Below, one piece after another: positions 27,519 through 35,250 of a stretch of DNA of 64,000 nucleotides. The notes beneath the pieces were generated by a model. The model did not search any database, was not told the origin of the DNA, and saw nothing but the letters and a program-made list of their open reading frames with translations. The translations under genes and the position numbers were made by a program. The DNA lies in NCBI RefSeq assembly GCF_014652355.1, contig NZ_BMYQ01000004.1, positions 1 through 64,000 of the forward strand, written 5' to 3'. The DNA comes from Gemmobacter lanyuensis. GTDB lineage: Bacteria > Pseudomonadota > Alphaproteobacteria > Rhodobacterales > Rhodobacteraceae. Position 1 is the stretch's first letter. Each line of letters starts with the position of its first letter.

Positions 27519-27678
27519 GGCTCCTCCTTCGCGATGACGGCAAAGCACAACCCGCATCATGCAGGGTGTCCCGCCGATGAATTTTACATGGGGCCGCCCG
27601 GTGTTCGACACCAGTGCCACGGGGGCAGAAACCTGCCGCATGGGCCTTGGAGTCGGGGGCGGTTATCACACGCATCTA

Positions 27679-27698
27679 GGGTATTTGGTGGCATACCC
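27679..27698. repeat. Short inverted repeat upstream of hpf
   Basis: GGGTAT (27679-27684) and ATACCC (27693-27698) flank 8 bases in the 260-base gap between lptB and hpf. A TTGACA on the minus strand (27712-27707) lies just upstream of it, but no good -10 is at standard spacing. It may be an operator or leader hairpin. Nothing else is visible in the gap. Confidence 0.3.
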
Positions 27699-27778
27699 GG
27701 CAGGGATGTCAACAGCTTCATCGTCACGGATTGTCACGGTGGCGCGGGTATGGCGTTGCGGGCGCAGGGCGCCGCCGG

Positions 27779-28522
27779 TCAGACCATGCGGAAGTTCTGG
27801 CCCAGATAGACGCGGCGCACGGTTTCGTCGCGCACGATTTCGTCAGTCGTGCCGCTCATCAGGACGTGGCCATCGTGCAGAATATAGGCGCGATCCACGA
27901 TTTCGAGCGTTTCGCGCACGTTATGGTCGGTAATCAGCACGCCCAACCCGCGGGATTTCAGGTCCTGCACCAGGTGACGAATCTCGCCCACGGCGATGGG
28001 GTCCACCCCGGCAAAGGGTTCATCCAGCAGCAGGTATTTCGGATCGGCGGCCAGACAGCGCGCGATTTCCACCCGCCGCCGTTCCCCGCCCGACAGCGCC
28101 AGCGCGGGCGCGCGCCGCAGATGGGTGATCGAGAAATCCGACAGCAGTTCTTCCAGACGTTCTCGCCGCTTGTGCGCGTCGGATTCGCGGATCTCCAGCA
28201 CGGCCAGGATATTGTCCTCGACCGAGAGGCCGCGGAAGATCGACATCTCTTGCGGCAGATAGCCCACGCCCAGCTGCGCGCGGCGATACATCGGCAGGGT
28301 CGTCACGTCGCGCCCGTCGATCAGCACCTGCCCGCCTTCGGGCGTCACAAGCCCCGCGATGGAATAGAAGCAGGTGGTCTTGCCCGATCCGTTCGGGCCC
28401 AGCAGCGCCACCACCTCACCGCGGTTGAGCGTGAGCGTCACATCCCGGATCACCGGGCGCTTCTTGTAGCTTTTGCGCAAGCCCCGGACCTGCAGGCCAA
28501 GCGGCTGGGGGGTGTCGGTCAT
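27779..28522 (-). CDS. lptB: LPS export ABC transporter ATPase LptB
   Basis: The 247-residue ABC ATPase has Walker A 'GPNGSGKTTCFY', signature 'LSGGERRRVEIARCL' and Walker B 'YLLLDEPFAGVDP'. With LptFG it extracts LPS from the inner membrane. 'GYLPQEMSIFRGLSVEDNI' is typical of LptB rather than of amino-acid ATPases. It shares one base with the lptA stop, so the pair is coupled. Confidence 0.96.
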   Translation of the reverse strand: MTDTPQPLGLQVRGLRKSYKKRPVIRDVTLTLNRGEVVALLGPNGSGKTTCFYSIAGLVTPEGGQVLIDGRDVTTLPMYRRAQLGVGYLPQEMSIFRGLSVEDNILAVLEIRESDAHKRRERLEELLSDFSITHLRRAPALALSGGERRRVEIARCLAADPKYLLLDEPFAGVDPIAVGEIRHLVQDLKSRGLGVLITDHNVRETLEIVDRAYILHDGHVLMSGTTDEIVRDETVRRVYLGQNFRMV

Positions 28523-29010
28523 CAGTTGCCACCCGGCACGAAGATCGTCGAGACGCCGCCTTCCATCTGGCCGCTGCCCGACTTGAGGTCGATCACCAGC
28601 TTCTGCCCGGAAATCGCGCTTTTGCCCTGCGTCAGCAGGACATCGCCGGTCATCACTACGCGGCCCTCGTCGATGGTATAGACCGCCTCGCGCGCCTCGG
28701 CGGCATCGGTCTTGCTGGCAAGGGTGACGCCACCCGTGGCGTGCAGCTGGCGGATGGCCTTGCCCTCGGGATCGTATTCCACGCGCACCTCGGCCGCCGA
28801 TAGGCGCATGTCGCCCTGACCCACCACGACATTGCCGGTGAAGGTGGCGCTGCCATCGGCCTGATTGACGGCGAGGCTGTCGGCCTTCACCTCGACCGGC
28901 AGGGTGGTGTCCTGTTTCAGCCCGCCGAAAGACACCCCCGCGCCCTGTGCGCTGGCCAAGCCGGGGACCATGGCGCAGATCAGAAGCAGCATGCGAAGGG
29001 GGCGGAACAT
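28522..29010 (-). CDS. lptA: LPS periplasmic bridge protein LptA
   Basis: The 162-residue protein has a signal peptide ending near 'GLASAQ' (residue about 22). An OstA-like beta-jellyroll follows: 'VKADSLAVNQADGSATFTGNV', 'MRLSAAEVRVEYDPEGKAIRQLHATGGVTL' in parts, and 'GQKLVIDLKSGSGQM'. LptA forms the periplasmic bridge that carries LPS to the outer membrane. Position between lptC and lptB is diagnostic. Confidence 0.92.
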   Translation of the reverse strand: MFRPLRMLLLICAMVPGLASAQGAGVSFGGLKQDTTLPVEVKADSLAVNQADGSATFTGNVVVGQGDMRLSAAEVRVEYDPEGKAIRQLHATGGVTLASKTDAAEAREAVYTIDEGRVVMTGDVLLTQGKSAISGQKLVIDLKSGSGQMEGGVSTIFVPGGN

Positions 29011-29022
29011 GAAAGGCCTCGG

Positions 29023-29616
29023 TCAGCGGGTGCGCGGTTGGTATATCAGGCGGACGCCGCCGTTGAAAACCAGAAGATAGGTTTCGGCACCATCCCCCGT
29101 CGGGGTGATCTGCATCTGACCGGCGGTTATCCGCCCCAGCGGACCAAAGCCCTCGACCGCGCCGGCGGTCTTTGCCCCGGCGGTATCAAGGGTCAGGGTC
29201 ATCGCCTCGGTCCGGAATTCGTAGCCCAGCGAATTGGCCAGCAGGACACCGCCCTCCAGCACCGCCGCGCGCGTCTCTTGCAGAAAGCGCACGGCGCCCG
29301 CGGTCAGCACCGACCGCGCGCCATCGGCGGTGGAGAGCTCGGCATGCACCGCCGCGGCCGTGGCCCCGTTGCCGGCATCGGGGCGGGCCTCATCGGCGCT
29401 GATGGTCAGCGTCGCGCCATCACGGGTGGTGCCGGCATAGGTGGGGGCGGTGATCCGGGGTTCGCGCAGGCGGTCGGCCAGCTCGGCCTCGGAAAAGCCG
29501 ATCGTCCCCTGCGGGTCGATCTGCCGCGCGACCAAGAAGAGGCTGGAGAGAATCGCCAGCGCCATCAGCGGCAGCGCCACCTTCAGCCATCCCACAAGGC
29601 GCGAATGCCGGTCCAT
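29023..29616 (-). CDS. lptC: LPS export protein LptC
   Basis: The 197-residue single-span inner-membrane protein has a membrane helix at about 9-29 ('LKVALPLMALAILSSLFLV') and a periplasmic jellyroll beginning 'TAPTYAGTTRDGATLTISADEARPD' in parts. It links the LptBFG transporter to LptA. The call relies on topology and on location, three bases after kdsD and before lptA; the family is poorly conserved. Confidence 0.85.
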   Translation of the reverse strand: MDRHSRLVGWLKVALPLMALAILSSLFLVARQIDPQGTIGFSEAELADRLREPRITAPTYAGTTRDGATLTISADEARPDAGNGATAAAVHAELSTADGARSVLTAGAVRFLQETRAAVLEGGVLLANSLGYEFRTEAMTLTLDTAGAKTAGAVEGFGPLGRITAGQMQITPTGDGAETYLLVFNGGVRLIYQPRTR

Positions 29617-29619
29617 CGG

Positions 29620-30594
29620 TTACACCACGCCCGCCCGCAGGCAATCATGGATATGGATCAGCCCGACGGCCTGACCCGATCCTTCCGGGTCCACCACGAA
29701 AAGCGAGGTGATCTTCTTCGACTGCATCACCGCCACGGCCTTTTCGGCCAGCGCATCAGGCCCGATACTGCGCGGGTTGCGGGTCATCACCTGTTCCGCG
29801 GTCAGATCCAGCAGGCCCTGCATGTGGCGCCGCAGGTCACCGTCTGTGATCACCCCCACCAGCAGCCCATCGGCATCGGTCACGCCGACTACGCCAAAGC
29901 CCTTCTGGCTCATGGTCAGCAGGGTGTCGCCCATGGGCGTGAGCGCAGTCACCAGCGGCAGGTCGGTGTGCATCAGGTTCCGCACGGTGGCCAGCTTCGC
30001 CCCCAGCTTGCCGCCGGGGTGGAAGATGCGGAAATGTTCCGGCGTGAACTGACGGTGGTCCATCAGCGCAATCGCCAGCGCATCCCCCAGCGCCAGCGTC
30101 ATGGTGGTCGAGGTGGTGGGAACGATGCCGGTTTCGCAGGCCTCTTGCGCGGGGGGCAACAGAATCGCTACGTCAGATTGCCGCAGCAGGGTCGAACCCG
30201 GCCGCCCTGCCACCCCGATCAGCGGAATCGCAAAGCGGCGGGTATGGGCGATCACATCCGCCAGCTCGGGCGTCTCGCCGGAATTCGACAGTACCAGCGC
30301 CACATCCTGTTCCGTCAGCATGCCCAGATCGCCATGGCTCGCCTCGCCCGGATGGACGAATTGCGCCGGTGTCCCGGTCGAGGCGAAGGTCGCCGCCATC
30401 TTGCGCGCGATATGCCCCGATTTGCCCATGCCGCAAACGATGACACGGCCCTTGGCGCCCAGGATCAGCTCGACCGCGCGGTCAAAGCTGTCGTCCAGCT
30501 GATCGGCCAGCAGGGTCAAGGCCTCGGCCTCGCGGCGGATGACGCGGCGGCCGATGCTGCGGAAATCAGTGGTGGAAGATGTCATTGGGTTCAT
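29620..30594 (-). CDS. kdsD: Arabinose-5-phosphate isomerase KdsD/KpsF
   Basis: The 324-residue enzyme makes D-arabinose 5-phosphate, the first step to Kdo. An N-terminal SIS domain ('GRVIVCGMGKSGHIARKMAATFASTGTPA' in parts, 'LSNSGETPEL') is followed by two CBS domains from about residue 205 ('DLPLVTALTPMGDTLL'). It starts at ATG 30594 or three codons later at 30585; the first overlaps the upstream rnd gene by 29 bases. The product feeds the kdsB step encoded at 17932. Confidence 0.95.
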   Translation of the reverse strand: MNPMTSSTTDFRSIGRRVIRREAEALTLLADQLDDSFDRAVELILGAKGRVIVCGMGKSGHIARKMAATFASTGTPAQFVHPGEASHGDLGMLTEQDVALVLSNSGETPELADVIAHTRRFAIPLIGVAGRPGSTLLRQSDVAILLPPAQEACETGIVPTTSTTMTLALGDALAIALMDHRQFTPEHFRIFHPGGKLGAKLATVRNLMHTDLPLVTALTPMGDTLLTMSQKGFGVVGVTDADGLLVGVITDGDLRRHMQGLLDLTAEQVMTRNPRSIGPDALAEKAVAVMQSKKITSLFVVDPEGSGQAVGLIHIHDCLRAGVV

Positions 30595-31180
30595 CCCAGC
30601 CCATAAGATCCAGTTCGGCCCGCGTCGGAAGGAAATCGAAACAGCGCTGTGCCAGTTCCATCCGCCCTTCGCGCTGCAACCGCAGTTCCAGCGCCGCCTT
30701 CAGCGCATGAAGATAAAGCACATCCGAGGCGGCATAGTCCTTTTGCGCCTCGGTCAGTTCGGCGGCGCCCCAGTCCGAGGTCTGCTGCTGCTTGCTGACA
30801 TCCACGCCGACCATTTCCTGCAGCAGGTATTTCAGCCCGTGCCGGTCGGTGAAGGTGCGGATCAGCCGCGAGGCGATCTTGGTGCACCAGACGGGGGCAG
30901 TGGTCACGCCAAAGGCATTCTTCATCGCCGCAATGTCGAACCGCCCGAAATGGAACAGCTTCAGCACATCGGGATTGGTCAGCAGACGTTCCAGATTCGG
31001 CGCCCGGGTCTGTCCACGCGCGATCTGGACCAGATGGGCATGACCGTCGCCCGCCGAAAGCTGCACCACACACAGCCGGTCACGCCGGGGATCAAGGCCC
31101 ATGGTTTCGGTGTCGATGGCCACGATGGGGCCAAGATCAAGCCCGTCGGGCAGATCGGTCTTGTGCAGGTAGATGGTCAA
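30566..31180 (-). CDS. rnd: Ribonuclease D-type 3'-5' exonuclease
   Basis: The 204-residue DEDD exonuclease has exo I 'IVAIDTETMGLDP', exo II 'LFHFGRFDIAAMKNAF' and exo III 'YAASDVLYLHAL'. It matures or degrades structured RNA such as tRNA. The HRDC domains of E. coli RNase D are missing, as usual in alphaproteobacteria. I start it at TTG 31180 because GCGGAGG lies 6 bases upstream. A longer frame to 31369 would translate tRNA-Leu and its terminator. Confidence 0.85.
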   Translation of the reverse strand: MTIYLHKTDLPDGLDLGPIVAIDTETMGLDPRRDRLCVVQLSAGDGHAHLVQIARGQTRAPNLERLLTNPDVLKLFHFGRFDIAAMKNAFGVTTAPVWCTKIASRLIRTFTDRHGLKYLLQEMVGVDVSKQQQTSDWGAAELTEAQKDYAASDVLYLHALKAALELRLQREGRMELAQRCFDFLPTRAELDLMGWDEPNDIFHH

Positions 31181-31253
31181 GGAAGCCTCCGCGGACAGCG
31201 CCTGCCGGGGATAGACCCGCCGGGGCAGCGGGTCAACGCCGGGCTTGAATGCC

Positions 31254-31284
31254 AAAGGCCCGGCACCTTGCGGGCCGGGCCTTT
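31254..31284 (-). terminator. Terminator of the first tRNA-Leu copy
   Basis: The hairpin AAAGGCCCGGC / GCCGGGCCTTT (with a central GGGC bulge region) lies 7 bases after the 3' end of the tRNA on the minus strand and gives a short T-run there. Confidence 0.7.
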
Positions 31285-31290
31285 GGAAAC

Positions 31291-31375
31291 TGGTGCCCAG
31301 AAGAGGACTCGAACCTCCACGCCTTGCGGCACTGGTACCTGAAACCAGCGCGTCTACCAATTCCGCCATCTGGGC
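31291..31375 (-). tRNA. tRNA-Leu (anticodon CAG), copy 1
   Basis: The 85-base class II tRNA starts GCCCAGATGGCGGAATTGG. The anticodon arm is CTGGT-TTCAGGT-ACCAG with anticodon CAG. A long variable arm (TGCCGCAAGGCG), the T-loop GGTTCGAGTCC and an encoded CCA are present. It is identical to copy 2. Confidence 0.97.
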
Positions 31376-31390
31376 GATGTCGTGAGGTGG

Positions 31391-31419
31391 TATCTACGGG
31401 CTGGCGCGCGGGGTGTCAA
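31391..31419 (-). promoter_or_regulatory. Promoter of tRNA-Leu copy 1
   Basis: TTGACA (31419-31414), a 17-base spacer and TAGATA (31396-31391) lie on the minus strand, 15 bases from the tRNA 5' end. The match to the sigma70 consensus is strong. Confidence 0.8.
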
Positions 31420-31491
31420 CGGCACATCTTGCACGAAATGCGATGAATTTCCGGCGCCTCGCGGTCGGGGCTGCATCGGGGCGGAAAACCA

Positions 31492-31523
31492 AAAGGCCCG
31501 GCACCTTGCGGGGCCGGGCCTTT
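31492..31523 (-). terminator. Terminator of the second tRNA-Leu copy
   Basis: The hairpin repeats the sequence at 31254-31284 with one inserted G, at the same distance from the tRNA 3' end. Confidence 0.7.
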
Positions 31524-31529
31524 GGAAAT

Positions 31530-31614
31530 TGGTGCCCAGAAGAGGACTCGAACCTCCACGCCTTGCGGCACTGGTACCTGAAACCAGCGCGTCTACCAAT
31601 TCCGCCATCTGGGC
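31530..31614 (-). tRNA. tRNA-Leu (anticodon CAG), copy 2
   Basis: The 85 bases are identical in the mature region to copy 1, including the variable arm and the encoded CCA. It lies 239 bases away in direct tandem. Confidence 0.97.
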
Positions 31615-31629
31615 GATGTCGTGGGGCGG

Positions 31630-31658
31630 TATCTACGGGCAGCCGCAGGGGGTGTCAA
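31630..31658 (-). promoter_or_regulatory. Promoter of tRNA-Leu copy 2
   Basis: TTGACA (31658-31653), a 17-base spacer and TAGATA (31635-31630) lie on the minus strand. The boxes are conserved with copy 1 while the spacer has drifted, as expected for selection on the promoter. Confidence 0.8.
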
Positions 31659-31778
31659 CAGTCCGCGACAAAAAACTTTGTACCCCTGCCGCGCGGGATT
31701 TGCGGCTTGTTTGGAAAGGGCCTTAAAGTTATGGAGACAAGGAATTTTGCACCATTACCTACCGGGAAGGGCTCGCAG

Positions 31779-32765
31779 ATGAGCAAGCTGGTCACGATCT
31801 ATGGCGGTTCGGGTTTTGTCGGGCGTTACATTGCCCGCCGCATGGCGAAAGAGGGCTGGCGCGTGCGCGTTGCGGTCCGCCGCCCGAACGAAGCGCTTTT
31901 CGTGCGCCCGTATGGCGTGGTCGGACAGGTCGAACCGGTGCTGTGCAACATCCGCGATGACGCCAGCGTACGCGCTGCCATGAAGGGCGCCGATGCGGTG
32001 GTGAACTGCGTCGGTATTCTGAACGCGGTCGGCAAGAACAAGTTCGACGCCGTGCAGGCCGAAGGGGCCGGGCGCGTGGCACGCCTTGCCGCTGAAGAGG
32101 GCGTCGCGAACCTGGTGCATATCTCGGCCATCGGGGCCGATGTGAACAGCGCCAGTAGCTATTCCGCCACCAAGGGCCAAGGCGAAGCCGCGGTTCAGGC
32201 CGCTTTCCCCGGTGCGGTGATCCTGCGTCCCTCGATCATCTTCGGGAATGAGGACGGGTTCTTCAACCGCTTTGCCGGCATGGCGCGTCTGTCGCCGATC
32301 CTGCCGATCTTCGGCGCCGGGACGAAATTCCAGCCTGTGCATGTGGAGGACGTGGCCGCCGCTGCGGTCAAGGGCGTGCTGGGGCAGGCCCCGGCGGGCA
32401 TCTATGAACTGGGCGGCCCCGATGTCGCCACTTTTGCCGAGCTGATGCAGGCCATGCTGGGCATTATCCACCGCCGCCGTCTGGTGCTGCCGCTGCCGCG
32501 CTTTGCCGGTGCCATCATGGCGGCCGTCTTCGATAGCGTGCAGGCCGTGACGCTGGGTCTGATCGTGAACAAGGTGCTGACCGGCGATCAGCTGAAGAAC
32601 CTTTATCGCGACAACGTGGTTTCGCCCGGCGCCAAGACCTTTGCCGATCTGGGAATCACCCCCGCGGCCTATGAGGCCGTGCTGCCCGACTATCTCTGGC
32701 CCTTCCGGCCGTCGGGCCAATATGACGCCATCAAGGCCTCGGCCAAGAACCTGCGTAAGGCCTGA
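31779..32765 (+). CDS. NDUFA9-like NAD(P)H-binding protein (complex I-associated SDR)
   Basis: The 328-residue atypical SDR has the dinucleotide loop '[22 protein letters not shown]' in parts, 'NCVGIL' and 'HISAIGAD'. The active-site YxxxK is present as 'YSATKGQGE'. Members resemble the complex I accessory subunit NDUFA9 of mitochondria and alphaproteobacteria; in Paracoccus such a protein accompanies complex I. ATG 31779 with GGGAAGG upstream is chosen; a longer frame runs back into the tRNA. uppP follows after 3 bases. Confidence 0.8.
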   Translation: MSKLVTIYGGSGFVGRYIARRMAKEGWRVRVAVRRPNEALFVRPYGVVGQVEPVLCNIRDDASVRAAMKGADAVVNCVGILNAVGKNKFDAVQAEGAGRVARLAAEEGVANLVHISAIGADVNSASSYSATKGQGEAAVQAAFPGAVILRPSIIFGNEDGFFNRFAGMARLSPILPIFGAGTKFQPVHVEDVAAAAVKGVLGQAPAGIYELGGPDVATFAELMQAMLGIIHRRRLVLPLPRFAGAIMAAVFDSVQAVTLGLIVNKVLTGDQLKNLYRDNVVSPGAKTFADLGITPAAYEAVLPDYLWPFRPSGQYDAIKASAKNLRKA

Positions 32766-32768
32766 TGC

Positions 32769-33575
32769 ATGGCCGACCAGTCGCTCCTCGCTGCCGCCGT
32801 TCTGGGTTTGCTGGAGGGGCTGACCGAGTTCATCCCCGTCTCCTCGACCGGCCATATCCTTCTGGCCGGTCACTTCATGGGCTTCAACAGCGCCGGCAAG
32901 ACCTTTGAGGTCGTGATCCAGCTGGGCGCCGTGCTGGCGGTGCTGTCGGTCTATGCGGCAAAGCTCTGGCAGGTGTTCTCGACCGCGCATCGCGACCCGG
33001 CCGCGCTCCGATTCATCGTGGCGGTGGCCCTGGCCTTTTTCCCCGCGGTGGTGATCGGTGTTCTGGCGCATGATTTCATCAAGACCGTGCTGTTCGAAAC
33101 CCCGATGCTCATCGCCATCAACCTGATCGTGGGCGGCGTGATCCTGCTGTTTGTCGATCGGCTTGCGCTGAACCCGCGTTACAATGAGGCGACCGAGGTG
33201 CCGCTGGGCGTCGCGCTGAAGATCGGGTTCTTCCAATGCCTTGCCATGGTGCCGGGGGTCAGTCGGTCGGGCTCGACCATCGTGGGGGCGCTGCTTCTGG
33301 GCGTCAGCAAACGGGGCGCGGCCGAATTTTCCTTCTTCCTGTCGATGCCCACCATGGCCTCGGCCTTCGCCTATGACCTGTGGAAAAACCGCGACGTGCT
33401 GGATACCGGCGCCATGACCGAGATTGGCGTGGGCTTTGCCGTGGCCTTTGTCGCGGCGGTCTTCGTGGTGAAGTCGCTGCTCAATTACATCTCGCGCCAT
33501 GGCTACGGGTTGTTCGGGTGGTGGCGAATCATTGTCGGTTCTATCGCTTTGGTGGCGCTTTCCTTGGGGTTCTGA
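32769..33575 (+). CDS. uppP: Undecaprenyl-diphosphate phosphatase
   Basis: The 268-residue membrane protein has the BacA/UppP motifs '[18 protein letters not shown]' (about 17-34) and '[17 protein letters not shown]' (about 161-177). It recycles undecaprenyl pyrophosphate to the lipid carrier for peptidoglycan and surface polysaccharides. Eight membrane helices are predicted. It forms an operon with the upstream SDR gene. Confidence 0.96.
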   Translation: MADQSLLAAAVLGLLEGLTEFIPVSSTGHILLAGHFMGFNSAGKTFEVVIQLGAVLAVLSVYAAKLWQVFSTAHRDPAALRFIVAVALAFFPAVVIGVLAHDFIKTVLFETPMLIAINLIVGGVILLFVDRLALNPRYNEATEVPLGVALKIGFFQCLAMVPGVSRSGSTIVGALLLGVSKRGAAEFSFFLSMPTMASAFAYDLWKNRDVLDTGAMTEIGVGFAVAFVAAVFVVKSLLNYISRHGYGLFGWWRIIVGSIALVALSLGF

Positions 33576-33594
33576 AGGCATAGGTATCGTTTAC

Positions 33595-33661
33595 TGACCT
33601 AATTTTCTGCAAAAAACATCACGAGCAAAGTTCCGCAGGCGAAAAACTGCAAACTAGGTCA
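33595..33661. repeat. Spaced inverted repeat in the uppP-gltD gap
   Basis: TGACCTA (33595-33601) and TAGGTCA (33655-33661) are complementary and 53 bases apart. The interval is A-rich. The right arm runs into the palindrome at 33658, so this may be a two-site operator. Confidence 0.35.
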
Positions 33662-33675
33662 GCCTTGCTGACTTT
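33658..33675 (+). promoter_or_regulatory. Palindromic element GTCAGCCTTGCTGAC upstream of gltD
   Basis: A perfect 15-base palindrome with a 3-base centre is followed by TTT, 62 bases upstream of the gltD start. It matches 17 of 18 bases with the element at 45329-45346 in the ilvE/petP gap. Alone it could pass as a small terminator of uppP (stem 6, followed by TTTTATT). The duplicate at another promoter favours a regulator site. Confidence 0.5.
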
Positions 33676-33737
33676 TATTCTGACCCGGCCCAAAGTATCA
33701 AGGCGCACCCACCGATTTGCCGCAGGGAGGCGCCGCT

Positions 33738-35174
33738 ATGGCCAAGGAACGGATGCTCCAGTTTGTTACCGTGAATCGGGAGATGCCCGAGAAGCGTCCG
33801 GCCAATCTGCGGTCGCAGGATTTCCATGAAATCTATCGGGAATTTGCCGCGAACAAGGCCACGGAACAGGCCAGCCGCTGCAGCCAGTGCGGCGTGCCCT
33901 ATTGCCAGGCGCATTGCCCGCTGCACAACAATATCCCTGACTGGCTCCGCATGACCGCCGAGGGCCGTCTGGAAGAGGCCTATGCCATCAGCCAGGCCAC
34001 CAATACCTTCCCGGAAATCTGCGGCCGCATCTGCCCGCAGGACCGTCTCTGCGAAGGCAATTGCGTCATCGAACAATCGGGCCACGGCACCGTCACCATC
34101 GGCTCGGTCGAGAAATACATCACGGATACCGCTTGGGAAAATGGCTGGGTGAAGCCCGCCAAGCCCGAGGTCGAGCGCGCCGAAAGCGTGGCGATCATCG
34201 GCGCCGGTCCGGGCGGTCTGGCGGCGGCCGACATGCTGCGCCGCAAGGGCTATCAGGTTACGGTCTACGATCGCTATGACCGCGCGGGCGGCCTGCTGAC
34301 CTATGGCATCCCCGGCTTCAAGCTGGAAAAGCCTGTCGTCATGCAGCGCATCGAGCAGCTGGAAGCCTCGGGCGTGAACTTTGTCATGAACTGCAAGGTG
34401 GGCGAGGATCTGAGCTTTGACGCCATCCGCGGCCAACATGATGCCGTGCTGATCGCGACGGGCGTCTACAAGGCGCGCGACGTGGGCGGCCCCGGTGCCG
34501 GGGCCTCGGGCATCGTGCAGGCGCTGGACTATCTGACCGCCTCGAACCGCAAGAGCTTTGGCGACGATGTCGAGGCCTATGATAGCGGCGAGCTGAACGC
34601 CGAAGGCAAGCGCGTGGTCGTCATCGGTGGCGGCGATACCGCGATGGACTGCGTCCGCACGGCGATCCGTCAGGGCGCGACCTCGGTCAAATGTCTCTAT
34701 CGTCGTGACAAGGCCAATATGCCCGGCTCGCAGCGCGAAACCCAGAACGCCGAGGAAGAAGGCGTTGAATTCGTGTGGCTTTCGGCGCCCAAGGGCTTTA
34801 CCGGCGGCACGACGGTGGATGGTGTGATCGTGCAGAAGATGCGTCTGGGCGCCCCCGATGCCACCGGCCGCCAGTCGCCGGAAGTGATCGAAGGCGCCGA
34901 CTATGTGGAGCCCGCCGATCTGGTGATCACCGCGCTCGGCTTTGAACCCGAAGAGCTGCCGACCCTCTGGGGGGTGCCGGAACTGGCCGTGACCCGCTGG
35001 GGCACCATCAAGGCCGATTTCCGCACCCATGCGACCTCGCTGCCCGGCGTCTTTGCCGTGGGCGATATCGTGCGCGGGGCCTCGCTGGTGGTCTGGGCGA
35101 TCCGCGATGGCCGCGAGGCCGCCGATTCCATCGCCGCCTATCTGACCCAACCGGCCAGCGTCGCGGCGGAATGA
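33738..35174 (+). CDS. gltD: Glutamate synthase small subunit
   Basis: The 478-residue flavoprotein supplies electrons from NADPH to the large subunit for glutamate formation from glutamine and 2-oxoglutarate. The N-terminal cysteine clusters are 'CSQCGVPYCQAHCP' and 'CGRICPQDRLCEGNC'. The FAD loop is 'IIGAGPGGLAAADML' and the NADPH loop 'VVIGGGDTAMDCVRTAIRQGA'. ATG 33738 follows GGGAGG by 7 bases. Two short genes separate it from gltB. Confidence 0.96.
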   Translation: MAKERMLQFVTVNREMPEKRPANLRSQDFHEIYREFAANKATEQASRCSQCGVPYCQAHCPLHNNIPDWLRMTAEGRLEEAYAISQATNTFPEICGRICPQDRLCEGNCVIEQSGHGTVTIGSVEKYITDTAWENGWVKPAKPEVERAESVAIIGAGPGGLAAADMLRRKGYQVTVYDRYDRAGGLLTYGIPGFKLEKPVVMQRIEQLEASGVNFVMNCKVGEDLSFDAIRGQHDAVLIATGVYKARDVGGPGAGASGIVQALDYLTASNRKSFGDDVEAYDSGELNAEGKRVVVIGGGDTAMDCVRTAIRQGATSVKCLYRRDKANMPGSQRETQNAEEEGVEFVWLSAPKGFTGGTTVDGVIVQKMRLGAPDATGRQSPEVIEGADYVEPADLVITALGFEPEELPTLWGVPELAVTRWGTIKADFRTHATSLPGVFAVGDIVRGASLVVWAIRDGREAADSIAAYLTQPASVAAE

Positions 35175-35184
35175 TCTGAAAGCT

Positions 35185-35200
35185 GCGCCCTTCGGGGCGC
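35185..35200. other. UUCG hairpin after gltD
   Basis: GCGCCC-TTCG-GGGCGC forms a very stable 6-bp hairpin 11 bases after the gltD stop. No U-run follows, so it may protect or punctuate the mRNA rather than end it. Confidence 0.4.
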
Positions 35201-35250
35201 GGCACAGGCAGCAGGCCTGACCCCGGCGGTGGGGCAGGCAGGATCAGGAT

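Noticed and set aside
27684-27712. A full hpf promoter using TTGACA at 27712-27707
   Set aside because: At 16-18 bases the candidate -10 is CACCAA/ACCAAA, too far from consensus; only the inverted repeat is reported.
31181-31369. N-terminal extension of RNase D starting MAELVDAL
   Set aside because: It translates tRNA-Leu and its terminator, a known annotation artefact.
31755-33581. A 608-codon open frame antisense to the NDUFA9-like gene and uppP
   Set aside because: Both sense genes have complete motifs and ribosome sites; the antisense product is His/Gln/Arg-rich without domains.
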